DNA of 40,476 nt from Rubellimicrobium sp. (GTDB lineage Bacteria > Pseudomonadota > Alphaproteobacteria > Rhodobacterales > Rhodobacteraceae): NCBI GenBank assembly GCA_020852925.1, contig JADYZU010000057.1:1-40476 (forward strand), written 5' to 3'. Positions 15,315 to 24,325 of this stretch are shown in pieces. The notes under the pieces are model-generated. The model did no database searches and was not told the origin of the DNA. It worked only from the letters and a program-made list of their open reading frames with translations. Positions within the stretch are counted from its first letter, which is position 1. Every line of letters begins with the position of its first letter. Both the position numbers and the translations under genes were made by a program.

Positions 15315-16160
15315 ATGCTCATGGACCGCCTGAACCTGGCCCAGAAGATCGCCATCTACATCGCCATCTTCCTGTTCCTGCTCTTCGTCCTGCTGCCCTT
15401 CCTCGAGATGTTCCGCACCTCGCTGCGCCCGCTCGATCACCTCATGACCGCGAAGTTCGAGCTGTGGGGCCCGGAATCGAGCTTTCAGGCCTACCGCGAC
15501 ATGTGGACCACGGTCCCCTATCTCATGCGCTACATCCTGAACTCGATCTTCATCTCGACGGCGGTGACGGCGCTGACCATGATCTGCGTGGTGCCGGCGG
15601 CCTATGCCTATGCGCGCCTCGACTTTCCCTTCAAGGCGATGAGCCTGGGCGTGTTCCTGTCGGTGAACATGTTCACGGGGGCGGTGCTGCTCATCCCGCT
15701 CTACCGGGTGATGCGCACGCTCGGGCTGCTCAACACCTACTGGGCGATGATCATTCCGGGTGTGGCCTTCCTCATCCCCACCGGGATCTGGCTCCTGCGC
15801 TCCTACCTCGAGAAGATCCCCCGCGAACTCGAGGAGGCGGCCTATGTCGATGGCGCCTCGCGCCTCTACACGCTGCGGCGCGTGGTGATCCCGCTGGCGG
15901 TGCCGGGGCTGATCGTGGTCTCGACCAGCGTGTTCATCGGCGCCTATGCCCAGCAGTTCCTGTTCGCGATCACCTTCAACAACCGCACCGAGCTTCAGCC
16001 GCTGCCGGCGGGGCTTTACGAATTCATCGGCTATCAGGATGTGGTCTGGAACCAGATGATGGCCGCCGCGCTCACGGGCGTGCTGCCGGTCATGCTCTTC
16101 TTCCTTTTCCTCCAGAAATACCTTGTCGCGGGGCTGACGGCCGGCGCGGTCAAGGAATGA
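15315..16160 (+). CDS. ABC sugar transporter permease (MalG/UgpE-like)
   Basis: 281 residues. The start is one base after the previous stop (TGACATG). Six membrane segments, beginning IAIYIAIFLFLLFVLLPFLEM. The EAA loop reads ELEEAAYVDGASRLYTLRRV. The C-terminus has a conserved FLFLQKYLVAGLTAGAVK typical of MalG-type permeases. It pairs with the upstream permease, the binding protein and the ATPase of this operon to make a type I (CUT1) importer, a class that takes oligosaccharides as well as monosaccharides. Confidence 0.94.
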   Translation: MLMDRLNLAQKIAIYIAIFLFLLFVLLPFLEMFRTSLRPLDHLMTAKFELWGPESSFQAYRDMWTTVPYLMRYILNSIFISTAVTALTMICVVPAAYAYARLDFPFKAMSLGVFLSVNMFTGAVLLIPLYRVMRTLGLLNTYWAMIIPGVAFLIPTGIWLLRSYLEKIPRELEEAAYVDGASRLYTLRRVVIPLAVPGLIVVSTSVFIGAYAQQFLFAITFNNRTELQPLPAGLYEFIGYQDVVWNQMMAAALTGVLPVMLFFLFLQKYLVAGLTAGAVKE

Positions 16161-16198
16161 CGGCAACCAACAGGTCCAATCAAGGGAGACATGGACAG

Positions 16199-17434
16199 AT
16201 GAAGACCCTCAACACCCTGTCGCTGGCGGCAGCCCTGCTTGCCGGATCGGCACTTTCGGCGATGGCGCAGGAAGGCACCGAACTGCATTTCATCATGTGC
16301 GGCGGCGAAGTGCGCCCGGCCGATCAGGCGGTGATCGACACCTTCGTGGCCGAGCATCCCGGCGTCACCGTGAACATGGAAGCGATCGAATGGGGCACCT
16401 GCCAGGACAAGTCCACGCAGCTTGCCGCCGCCGGCGATCCGCCGTCGCTGGCCTACATGGGCAGCCGCACGCTGCGCCAGCTTGCCGCCAACGACATGAT
16501 CGTGCCCGTCACCTTCACCCCCGAGGAAGAGGCGGCGTTCCAGCAGGGCGTGCTCTCGACCGTGCGCTTTGACGGGCAGTACTGGGGCATCCCGCATGCC
16601 TTCTCGACCAAGGCGCTCTACATCAACTGCGACCTCGTCGAGGCCGCCGGCGCCGAATGCGTGGCCCCCGAGACCTGGGACGACATGATCGCCCTCGCCC
16701 GCACCGTGACCGAGAACACCGACGCGGCCGGCATCGGCATCGCCGGCAAGGATTTCGACAACACGATGCACATGTTCCTCGATTTCCTCTATTCGAACGG
16801 TGGCGACGTGTTCGATCCCGAGACCGGCGAACCCGCGCTTGACAGCCAGGCCACGCGCGAGACGCTGCAACTCTACCAGGACCTGCTGCCCTACATGGAA
16901 TCGGGCCCGATCGAGTGGGAGCGCGACCAGCTGCGCGACCTGTTCAACGATGGGCAGATCGCCATGTATGTGAACGGCCCCTGGGGTCGCGGCCAGCACA
17001 ACGCCGAGATCAACCAGCTTGTCGTTCCGGTCCCGCACGGGCCGTCGGGCCCCTCGGGCACGATCCTGATCACCGACTCGCTCGCCGTGTTCCAGGGCAC
17101 CGGGCACGAGGAACTCGCGCTCGAACTGGCCAAGGCGCTGACCTCGGGCGCGGCGCAATACGACCTCGACTCGAGCTGGGGCCTGACGCCGATCCTCAAC
17201 TACGAGGCGACCGGGGCCGAGGCGCTGGGCGTCGAGAAGATCTGGTATGTCGATGACCCGTTCTGGCAGGTGTTCGTCGCCGGCATCTCGACCGGCGGGC
17301 CCGAGCCGCTGGTCGAGGACTTCAAGGCGCTCCAGAACGTGTTCACCAACATGGTGCAGGGCGTGCTCCTCGGCGAAGGCTCGGTCGACGAACTCGTGAC
17401 CGAAGCGGGCGAGGAACTCGCGCAGGTCGAGTGA
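16199..17434 (+). CDS. Extracellular sugar-binding protein of the ABC importer
   Basis: 411 residues. It has a Sec signal peptide (MKTLNTLSLAAALLAGSALSAMA, cleavage near residue 23). The mature protein is of the CUT1 binding-protein type: FIMCGGEVRPADQAVIDTF, YWGIPHAFSTKALYIN, ETWDDMIALAR, GQIAMYVNGPWG and SSWGLTPIL. It captures the sugar in the periplasm and hands it to the two permeases. The start ATG 16199 has AAGGGAG at 16182; the ATG at 16191 hits a stop after three codons. Aromatic residues (Trp, Tyr) in the cleft fit carbohydrate binding. A strong hairpin follows the stop, likely raising its mRNA level over the other subunits. Confidence 0.94.
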   Translation: MKTLNTLSLAAALLAGSALSAMAQEGTELHFIMCGGEVRPADQAVIDTFVAEHPGVTVNMEAIEWGTCQDKSTQLAAAGDPPSLAYMGSRTLRQLAANDMIVPVTFTPEEEAAFQQGVLSTVRFDGQYWGIPHAFSTKALYINCDLVEAAGAECVAPETWDDMIALARTVTENTDAAGIGIAGKDFDNTMHMFLDFLYSNGGDVFDPETGEPALDSQATRETLQLYQDLLPYMESGPIEWERDQLRDLFNDGQIAMYVNGPWGRGQHNAEINQLVVPVPHGPSGPSGTILITDSLAVFQGTGHEELALELAKALTSGAAQYDLDSSWGLTPILNYEATGAEALGVEKIWYVDDPFWQVFVAGISTGGPEPLVEDFKALQNVFTNMVQGVLLGEGSVDELVTEAGEELAQVE

Positions 17435-17442
17435 TCCTTGCA

Positions 17443-17469
17443 GGCGGGAGGGGCGCACCCCCTCCCGCC
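17443..17469 (+). terminator. Hairpin after the binding-protein gene (mRNA stabiliser or partial terminator)
   Basis: GGCGGGAGGGG (17443-17453), 5-base loop, CCCCTCCCGCC (17459-17469): perfect 11-bp stem starting 8 bases after the binding-protein stop. No T tract follows and the operon continues, so it probably protects the upstream mRNA or reduces read-through, giving more binding protein than ATPase. Confidence 0.7.
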
Positions 17470-17532
17470 ACCCCATCCGTCCGTCAACCGCCGCCGCCCC
17501 AGCCGGGGGGGCGCCCCGCCAGCGAGAGACCC

Positions 17533-18627
<1,095 letters not shown>

Positions 18628-18662
18628 ACCCGGCGGCCCTGCCCGAACCCGAGGAAGAACCG

Positions 18663-19838
18663 ATGAAAGTCGCCGTTGCCGGAGTGGGCCTGCGCCCCGC
18701 CCATGTCCTGTCGATCCTGCGCCGCGAGATGCCCGAGATCGAGATGACCGGCTGGTTCGACCCGCAGGAATCCTACGCCGCGCAGATCGACCCGGCCATG
18801 CCGCGCTTCGACAGCGTCGAGGAGATGCTCGACCGGACCCGGCCCGACCTGTTCTTCGTCGGCTCCCCGAACATGTTCCACCTCGCGCAGATCCGCGCCG
18901 GGCTTGAACGCGGCATCCGCGTCTTTTCGGAAAAGCCGGTGGTGACCTCGCTCGAGGAGACCTTCGAACTGGCCGGACTGCTGGCGCGCCACGGGACCGA
19001 CCGGGTGATGATCGGCCTCGTGCTGCGCCATTCGCACCACATGCGCGACCTGCGCGCGGCGCTCTCGGCCGGCGTGCTGGGCCGCATCGTCAGCCTCGAG
19101 GCCAACGAACACATCGGCCCCTATCACGGCGCCTTCTTCATGCGCGACTGGCGGCGCATGGTCGCCTGGTCGGGGGGCTTCATGCTCGAGAAATGCTGCC
19201 ACGACATCGACCTCTACAACATGGTCACCGCATCGCGCCCGGCGCGCGTGGCCTCGTTCGGCGGCCGGAAATCCTTCGTGCCGCAGAACGCCCCCACCTC
19301 GAACGCCGAGAACGAGATCATGCATGTGAAGGGCTCGATCTGGAATGCGGCCCCCGATGCCTTCCACTCGGACGGCGACATCATCGACTACCAGACCGCG
19401 ATCCTCCAGTACGAGAGCGGCGCCTCGCTCGCCTTCCACACCAACCTGAACGTCCCCGACGAACACCGCCGCTTCTGCATCATGGGCACGCATGGCATGG
19501 CCGAGGGCGACTTCGTGCGCGGCCGGCTCAAGGTGACGCTGCGCGACGGCACCGTCTGGGCCGATCACGACTATACCCTGGGCGATCACCCGACCACCGG
19601 CAACCACTACGGCGCCGACGACCTGATGGTGCAGGACATCGTGGCCTACCTGCGCGGCGAGATCGCCACCTTGCCCGTGGGCGTCGTCGATGCGATGGAG
19701 GCAGGGATCGCGGCCATGGCGCTCGACCAGGCCCGGATCGAGGGGCGCATGATCGACCTCGCCGAAACCTGGGCGCGCCTTGACAGCTACAACCTGCGCG
19801 GCCTGTCCGCCGCGCCCGCAGCGGAGCCTGCCCGATGA
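18663..19838 (+). CDS. Gfo/Idh/MocA family NAD(P)-dependent oxidoreductase
   Basis: 391 residues. N-terminal Rossmann domain begins VAVAGVGLRPAHV, with SPNMFHLAQIRAGLERGIRVFSEKPVV carrying the conserved EKP lysine. The C-terminal domain has the family motif GGFMLEKCCHDIDLYN. GAGGAAG precedes the ATG. The substrate is unknown. Reactions in this family include sugar dehydrogenation, and an NAD-dependent glycosidase branch (GH109, alpha-N-acetylgalactosaminidase) has the same fold, which is interesting next to a GalNAc-type pathway. No GH109 assignment is claimed. It lies between the transporter and agaS and overlaps agaS by ATGA, so it should act on an imported sugar. Confidence 0.9.
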   Translation: MKVAVAGVGLRPAHVLSILRREMPEIEMTGWFDPQESYAAQIDPAMPRFDSVEEMLDRTRPDLFFVGSPNMFHLAQIRAGLERGIRVFSEKPVVTSLEETFELAGLLARHGTDRVMIGLVLRHSHHMRDLRAALSAGVLGRIVSLEANEHIGPYHGAFFMRDWRRMVAWSGGFMLEKCCHDIDLYNMVTASRPARVASFGGRKSFVPQNAPTSNAENEIMHVKGSIWNAAPDAFHSDGDIIDYQTAILQYESGASLAFHTNLNVPDEHRRFCIMGTHGMAEGDFVRGRLKVTLRDGTVWADHDYTLGDHPTTGNHYGADDLMVQDIVAYLRGEIATLPVGVVDAMEAGIAAMALDQARIEGRMIDLAETWARLDSYNLRGLSAAPAAEPAR

Positions 19839-20911
19839 CCGACGACCTCGCCCGCTGGCAGACCTGGCGCGAGATCATGGCCCAGCCCGCGATCTGGGCC
19901 GCCTGGGCCGAGGCCCCCGCCCTCGCCGCCGCCCGCGCCTGGATCGCCGCCACGGCGCCCGATGAAATCTGGCTCACCGGCGCCGGATCCTCGGCCTATA
20001 TCGGCGACATGGTCTGCGCCGGGCTCGAGGGGCAACCCGGCCCGCGCCTGCGCGCCGTGCCCACCACCGACATCGTCAGCCGCCCGCAGGCCTTTCTGTC
20101 CGGCCGCACGCCGCTCGTCGTCTCGTTCGGACGCTCCGGCAATTCGGCCGAAACCCTGGGCACGCTCGACGCGCTCGACGCGCTCGCCCCCGGGGCGGCG
20201 CGGCTCAACATCACCTGCAACGCCCAAAGCGCGCTGGCCCGCCGCGAGGGCGCGCGCGGCCATACCCTCGTCCTGCCCGAGGCGACCCACGACCAGGGCT
20301 TCGCCATGACCTCGAGCCTGACGACGATGCTGCTCTCGGCGCTCGCCCTGCTCGATGCCGCCCCCGACGGGTCCGCCCGCATCGCCCGCGCGGCCGCCGC
20401 CGCGGCCGGGCTGCTGCCGCAGGTGGCGGCCCGGGCGCAGGCCGCGCGCCTGCCCGAGCGCATCGTCTTCGTCGGCGCCGGCCCCCTTGCCTTCGCCGCG
20501 CGCGAATCGGCGCTGAAGGTGATGGAACTGACCGCCGGCGCGGTGCCCGCGCTGTGGGATTCCTCGCTCGGCTTCCGCCACGGGCCCAAGAGCTTCGTCA
20601 CCGGCGCCACCGACATCGTGGTGCTGACCGCGCCCGACGGGCCGGCCGCGCTCTATGACGCCGATCTGGTCGCCGAACTGCGCGCCCAGTTTCCGGCCGC
20701 GCAGGTCACCGCCATCGGTCCGGGCGGCGACATCGACATCGCCATGCCCGACGGCGCCGCCTGGGGCGCGCCGCTCGCCATCCTCTACGCCCAGTGCCTC
20801 GCGGTCGCGCTCTCGGCCCGGCTCGGCCTTGCCGTCGACGATCCCTTCGCCGGCCGCGGCACGCTCTCGCGCGTGGTCGCGGGCGTGCGGCTGCATCCGG
20901 TGCAGCCATGA
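19835..20911 (+). CDS. agaS: AgaS-type galactosamine-6-phosphate deaminase/isomerase (SIS domains)
   Basis: 358 residues with two SIS domains. It is closer to AgaS than to NagB or GlmS: WLTGAGSSAYIGD, the VVSFGRSGNSAET block, and the AgaS-like THDQGFAMTSS (151-161), followed by a second domain with FVGAGPLAFAARESALKVMEL and SLGFRHGPKSFV. The known role of AgaS is to deaminate and isomerise galactosamine-6-phosphate to tagatose-6-phosphate, but GlcN-6-P deamination by related SIS proteins (NagB-II) is an alternative. It overlaps the oxidoreductase stop (ATGA). A repeat and hairpin separate it from the kinase gene. No glutaminase domain is present. Confidence 0.87.
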   Translation: MTDDLARWQTWREIMAQPAIWAAWAEAPALAAARAWIAATAPDEIWLTGAGSSAYIGDMVCAGLEGQPGPRLRAVPTTDIVSRPQAFLSGRTPLVVSFGRSGNSAETLGTLDALDALAPGAARLNITCNAQSALARREGARGHTLVLPEATHDQGFAMTSSLTTMLLSALALLDAAPDGSARIARAAAAAAGLLPQVAARAQAARLPERIVFVGAGPLAFAARESALKVMELTAGAVPALWDSSLGFRHGPKSFVTGATDIVVLTAPDGPAALYDADLVAELRAQFPAAQVTAIGPGGDIDIAMPDGAAWGAPLAILYAQCLAVALSARLGLAVDDPFAGRGTLSRVVAGVRLHPVQP

Positions 20912-20917
20912 CCCCCT

Positions 20918-20952
20918 CCCCCTTCATCTTTGCCCAAATACCCCGGGGGGGA
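20918..20952 (+). repeat. Intergenic repeat copy 3, inside the amino-sugar operon
   Basis: CCCTTCATCTTTGCCCAAATA then CCCCGGGGGGGAG. It shares the CTTCATCTTTG core and AAATACCCC with copies 1 and 2 but ends in CCCCGGGGGGGAG, like the partial copy at 40441-40476. It starts 7 bases after the agaS stop, between two genes of the same strand. Confidence 0.85.
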
Positions 20953-20959
20953 GCGCAGC

Positions 20960-20978
20960 GGGGGGGCAGCGCCCCCCC
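20960..20978 (+). terminator. GC hairpin upstream of the ROK kinase
   Basis: GGGGGGGC-AGC-GCCCCCCC: perfect 8-bp stem, 3-base loop, in the 94-base gap between agaS and the kinase gene. No T tract. It may act with repeat copy 3 as a processing or attenuation point inside the operon. Confidence 0.45.
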
Positions 20979-21005
20979 TCGCCGCTTCCGCCGGGCGCGC
21001 TGCCG

Positions 21006-21971
21006 ATGATCGCCGCGGGAATCGACCTCGGCGGCACCAAGATCGAGGCGCAGATCTTCGCCCCCGACTGGAGCGTGGCCGACCGCCGCCGCATCGACAC
21101 GCCGCGCGACTATCCCGCGCTCGTCGCCGCCATGGCCGCACAGATCGCCTGGACCACCGGGGCCGCGGGCCGCCCGCTGCCGGTCGGCATCTCGGCCGCC
21201 GGCCTCGTGAACCCGGCCACCGGCCTGGCCTATACCGCGAACCTGCCCGCCACCGGCCATCCCTTTCCCGCCGATGTCGAGGCCGCCGCCGGCCGGCCCG
21301 TCACCTGGGTAAACGACTGCCGCGCGCTTGCCCTCTCCGAGGCGGTGTTCGGCGCCGGGCGCGGTCTCGATCCGGTCGTGGGCATCATCCTTGGCACCGG
21401 GATCGGCGGCGGCGTGGTCGCGGGCGGCCGGCTCCTGCCCGGCCATGCCCTGACCGGGGGCGAGTTCGGCCATTTCGCCGCGCCGGCGCAGGTGGTCGCC
21501 GCCCATGGCCTGCCGGTCCATCGCTGCGGCTGCGGCCGCACGGGCTGCGCCGAGACCTATCTCGCCGGCCCCGGCCTGGCCCGCCTGGCCCTCACCCTCA
21601 CCGGGCGCAGCCTGACCCCGCCCGAGATCGCGCAGGCGCGTGACCATGACCCGGCCATCGCCCGGGTCTGGCAGATCTGGTGCGAACTGGCGGCCGAACT
21701 GGTCATCACCCTTGCCTTCACCATCGACCCCGCGGTGGTGGTGCTGGGGGGCGGGCTGTCGCGCATCCCCGGCGTGGCCGACGATCTGGCCGCCGCCGCC
21801 GCCCGCGCGCAACTGCCGGGGTTCCGCATCCCCGCGATCCGGGTGGCCGAAGGCGGCGATGCCTCGGGCGCGCGCGGCGCCGCCCATGCCGCCCTTTCCG
21901 CCCATGCCGCCCTATCCGCCCAAGCCGTCCATGCGGCCCATGCCGCCCATCAGGAGGCCCCGCATGCCTGA
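21006..21971 (+). CDS. ROK-family amino-sugar kinase
   Basis: 321 residues. It probably phosphorylates N-acetylgalactosamine or N-acetylglucosamine at O6 with ATP in the cytosol. ROK features: DLGGTK (7-12), catalytic Asp in WVNDCRAL (about 104), LGTGIGGGVV, and the zinc site GGEFGHF (His about 156) with CGCGRTGCAETYL (Cys about 174, 176, 181). No DNA-binding domain, so it is a kinase rather than a NagC/Mlc repressor. The last about 25 residues are Ala/His-rich and coded by four 18-bp tandem units. It overlaps the next gene by 8 bases. AgaK is the fitting role if the pathway is for GalNAc. Confidence 0.88.
   Translation: MIAAGIDLGGTKIEAQIFAPDWSVADRRRIDTPRDYPALVAAMAAQIAWTTGAAGRPLPVGISAAGLVNPATGLAYTANLPATGHPFPADVEAAAGRPVTWVNDCRALALSEAVFGAGRGLDPVVGIILGTGIGGGVVAGGRLLPGHALTGGEFGHFAAPAQVVAAHGLPVHRCGCGRTGCAETYLAGPGLARLALTLTGRSLTPPEIAQARDHDPAIARVWQIWCELAAELVITLAFTIDPAVVVLGGGLSRIPGVADDLAAAAARAQLPGFRIPAIRVAEGGDASGARGAAHAALSAHAALSAQAVHAAHAAHQEAPHA
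21880..21951 (+). repeat. Four 18-bp tandem units in the 3' end of the ROK gene
   Basis: Units of CCGCCCATGCCGCCCTTT type at 21880, 21898, 21916 and 21934. The first two differ at one base; units 3 and 4 are more degraded. They encode AHAALS, AHAALS, AQAVHA and AHAAHQ, a tail outside the ROK fold. Confidence 0.85.
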
Positions 21972-23217
21972 CATCCTGCGCGACACCATCGCCCGCAACC
22001 GCGCCGGCCGCGCCGCCGCCATCCCCTCGGTCTGTTCGGCCCATGCCGATGTCCTTGCCGCCTCGCTGCGGCTGGCGCAACGCCTTGATCGGCCGGTGGT
22101 GATCGAGGCCACCTCGAACCAGGTGAACCAGGAGGGCGGCTATACCGGCATGACGCCCGCGGACTTCATCGGCTTCGTGCAGGGCCTTGCGGCCGATACC
22201 GGCACCGATCGCGCCCGCATCGTCTTTGGCGGCGATCACCTCGGCCCGCAGGCCTGGCGCCGCCTGCCCGCCGAGGCGGCGATGGCGCGCGCGCATGTCA
22301 TGGTCGCGGATTACGTCGCCGCCGGCTTCACCAAGATCCACCTCGACTGTTCCGAAGGCTGCGCCGGAGAGCCTGCGCAACTGGGCGACGCGGTGACGGT
22401 GGCCCGTTCGGCCGATCTGGCGCGTTCCGCGGCCCGCGCCGGCGATGCGGCGGCGCTGCTCTATGTCGTCGGCACCGAAGTGCCGCCCCCGGGCGGCGCC
22501 CGCACCGACGCGCATGGCTTCATCCCGTCCACCCGCCCCGAGGCGGCGCGCGCCACGCTTGACGCCCATCTGGCGGCCTTCGACGGTGTGGGCGAGATCG
22601 GCGGCCTTGTCGTCCAGCCCGGCGTCGAGTTCACGCCCATGCATGTCCACCACCTGCCCCGGGACCGCGACCCCGGCCTTGCCGCCGCCATTACCCATGC
22701 GCCCGGCATCTGCCTCGAGGCGCATTCGACCGATTACCAGCATCCCGACGCCTATCCCCACCTCGCGCGCATGGGATTCGCCTTTCAGAAGGTGGGCCCC
22801 GCGCTCACCTTCGCCTGGCGGCAGGCGCTCTATGCGCTCGACGGGCTGCGCCCGGTCGCGGGCTGGGGCGAGGCGGTGGTGCTGCCGGCGATGGAGCGGC
22901 TGATGCAGGGCGATCCCGGCTTCTGGGCGGGGCATTACCACGGCACGCCCGAGGATCTGCGCCTCATGCGGCATGTCGGTCTGGCCGACCGCATCCGCTA
23001 TTACTGGCCCCGCCCCGAGGCGCAATCCGCGGTGCGCGCGCTCCTCGACGATCTGTCGGGGCGCATCCTGCCCGAGCCGCTCTTGTGGCAGGCCTTCCCC
23101 GAACCGGTGCTCGCCCTGGCCGAGGCGATCCCCGGCCCGCGACCCGCGGCGCTGTTGCAGGCGGCGGTGCAGGCGGCGCTTCTGCCCTATTTCTTCGACG
23201 AGGACGGCGATGCGTGA
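21964..23217 (+). CDS. gatZ: GatZ/KbaZ/AgaZ family protein (candidate tagatose-6-phosphate kinase)
   Basis: 417 residues. Typical GatZ/KbaZ sequence: IPSVCSAHADVLAASLR, VVIEATSNQVNQEGGYTGMTPADF, FGGDHLGPQAWR, GFTKIHLDCSEGC, YVVGTEVPPPGGA, ICLEAHSTDYQ, FQKVGPALTFAWRQALYAL and RIRYYWPRPEAQ. The family is classically called the non-catalytic subunit of tagatose-1,6-bisphosphate aldolase. In the GalNAc pathway of some Proteobacteria the related AgaZ has been described as tagatose-6-phosphate kinase. Here no GatY/KbaY catalytic subunit and no PfkB kinase accompany it, which favours the kinase role (inference). It overlaps the ROK and deacetylase genes by 8 bases each. Confidence 0.9.
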   Translation: MPDILRDTIARNRAGRAAAIPSVCSAHADVLAASLRLAQRLDRPVVIEATSNQVNQEGGYTGMTPADFIGFVQGLAADTGTDRARIVFGGDHLGPQAWRRLPAEAAMARAHVMVADYVAAGFTKIHLDCSEGCAGEPAQLGDAVTVARSADLARSAARAGDAAALLYVVGTEVPPPGGARTDAHGFIPSTRPEAARATLDAHLAAFDGVGEIGGLVVQPGVEFTPMHVHHLPRDRDPGLAAAITHAPGICLEAHSTDYQHPDAYPHLARMGFAFQKVGPALTFAWRQALYALDGLRPVAGWGEAVVLPAMERLMQGDPGFWAGHYHGTPEDLRLMRHVGLADRIRYYWPRPEAQSAVRALLDDLSGRILPEPLLWQAFPEPVLALAEAIPGPRPAALLQAAVQAALLPYFFDEDGDA

Positions 23218-24325
23218 CGGATGGATCCGGCCCGAAAGGCTGTTTGACGGCGAAGACCTGATCGAGGGCGCGGGCCTGCGCCTGGCCGCCGGGCTTGTGG
23301 CCGAGGTCGGCCCCGCGCCCGCCGGCGCGCGCGCGATTCCCGGCACGGTCACGCCGGGCTATGTCGATCTTCAGGTGAACGGCGGCGGCGGCGTGCTGCT
23401 CAATGCCGATCCCACGCCCGCGGGCATGGCGGCCATCGCCGCCGCGCATCGCCGCTTCGGCACGGTGGCGATCCTGCCCACGCTCATCACCGACGCGCCC
23501 GAGGCCCTCGACCGCGCCGCCGAGGCGGCGCTGGCCGCGCGCGGGCAGGAGGGGATCGCCGGGCTGCACATCGAGGGGCCGCACATCAGCCTTGCGCGCA
23601 AGGGCACGCATGCGCCGCGCTTCATCCGGCCGCTGGATGCGCGCACCATGGACGCGGTGCGCCGCTTGCGCGCGGGCGGGGTGCCGGTGATGATCACCCT
23701 CGCCCCCGAGGCGGTCGCGCCCGGGCAGATCGCGCAGTTGCGCGCCATGGGCGCGGTGGTCTCGATCGGCCATTCCGACGCGAGTTTCGAGGACACCCGC
23801 GCGGCAATCGCCGAGGGGGCGAACTGTTTCACCCATCTGTTCAACGCCATGTCCCCGCTGGTCCATCGCGCGCCCGGCGTGGTGGGGGCGGCGCTCGATT
23901 CGCTCGTGCCGGCCGGCATCATCTGCGACGGGATCCATGTGACCGACGAACTGGTGGGCCTGGCGATCCGGGCGCGGCGGGCGCCGGATCTGGTGTTCCT
24001 GGTGTCGGACGCGATGCCGAGTGTGGGCGGGCCCGACCATTTCCGCCTTTACGACATGGACCTGCATGTGCAGGACGGCCGCCTCGTGAACACCGAGGGC
24101 TCGCTGGCGGGGGCGCATGTGACCATGGCGGAATCGGTCGCGCGCCTCATCGGCACGGTCGGCGTCGCGCCACGCACGGCGCTGCGCATGGCGGTGACGA
24201 TCCCGGCGCGGGTCATGGCGCTGCCGGGTCTGGCGGCGCTGGTCGGGCGGCGGGTCGAGGATGTGCTGCACCTTGCCCCGGACTGGACGGTGGCGGGCAC
24301 GCTCGCCGGGCTGGCGGATGGCTGA
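23210..24325 (+). CDS. nagA: N-acetylglucosamine/galactosamine-6-phosphate deacetylase (NagA/AgaA)
   Basis: 371 residues. It removes the N-acetyl group from GlcNAc-6-P or GalNAc-6-P. Amidohydrolase metal and catalytic sites: DLQVNGGGGV, HIEGPH (Glu about 122), VSIGHSDAS (His about 188), FTHLFNAM (His about 209), CDGIHV (His about 243) and catalytic VSDAM (Asp about 267). The pairing with AgaS and a GatZ protein suggests GalNAc-6-P (AgaA), but the sequence alone does not separate the two substrates. Start ATG 23210 overlaps the gatZ stop by 8 bases. Its 3' end overlaps the methyltransferase gene. Confidence 0.93.
   Translation: MRDGWIRPERLFDGEDLIEGAGLRLAAGLVAEVGPAPAGARAIPGTVTPGYVDLQVNGGGGVLLNADPTPAGMAAIAAAHRRFGTVAILPTLITDAPEALDRAAEAALAARGQEGIAGLHIEGPHISLARKGTHAPRFIRPLDARTMDAVRRLRAGGVPVMITLAPEAVAPGQIAQLRAMGAVVSIGHSDASFEDTRAAIAEGANCFTHLFNAMSPLVHRAPGVVGAALDSLVPAGIICDGIHVTDELVGLAIRARRAPDLVFLVSDAMPSVGGPDHFRLYDMDLHVQDGRLVNTEGSLAGAHVTMAESVARLIGTVGVAPRTALRMAVTIPARVMALPGLAALVGRRVEDVLHLAPDWTVAGTLAGLADG

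Noticed and set aside
16191..16202. ATG 8 bases before the binding-protein start
   Set aside because: It meets a stop after three codons; the signal peptide begins at 16199.
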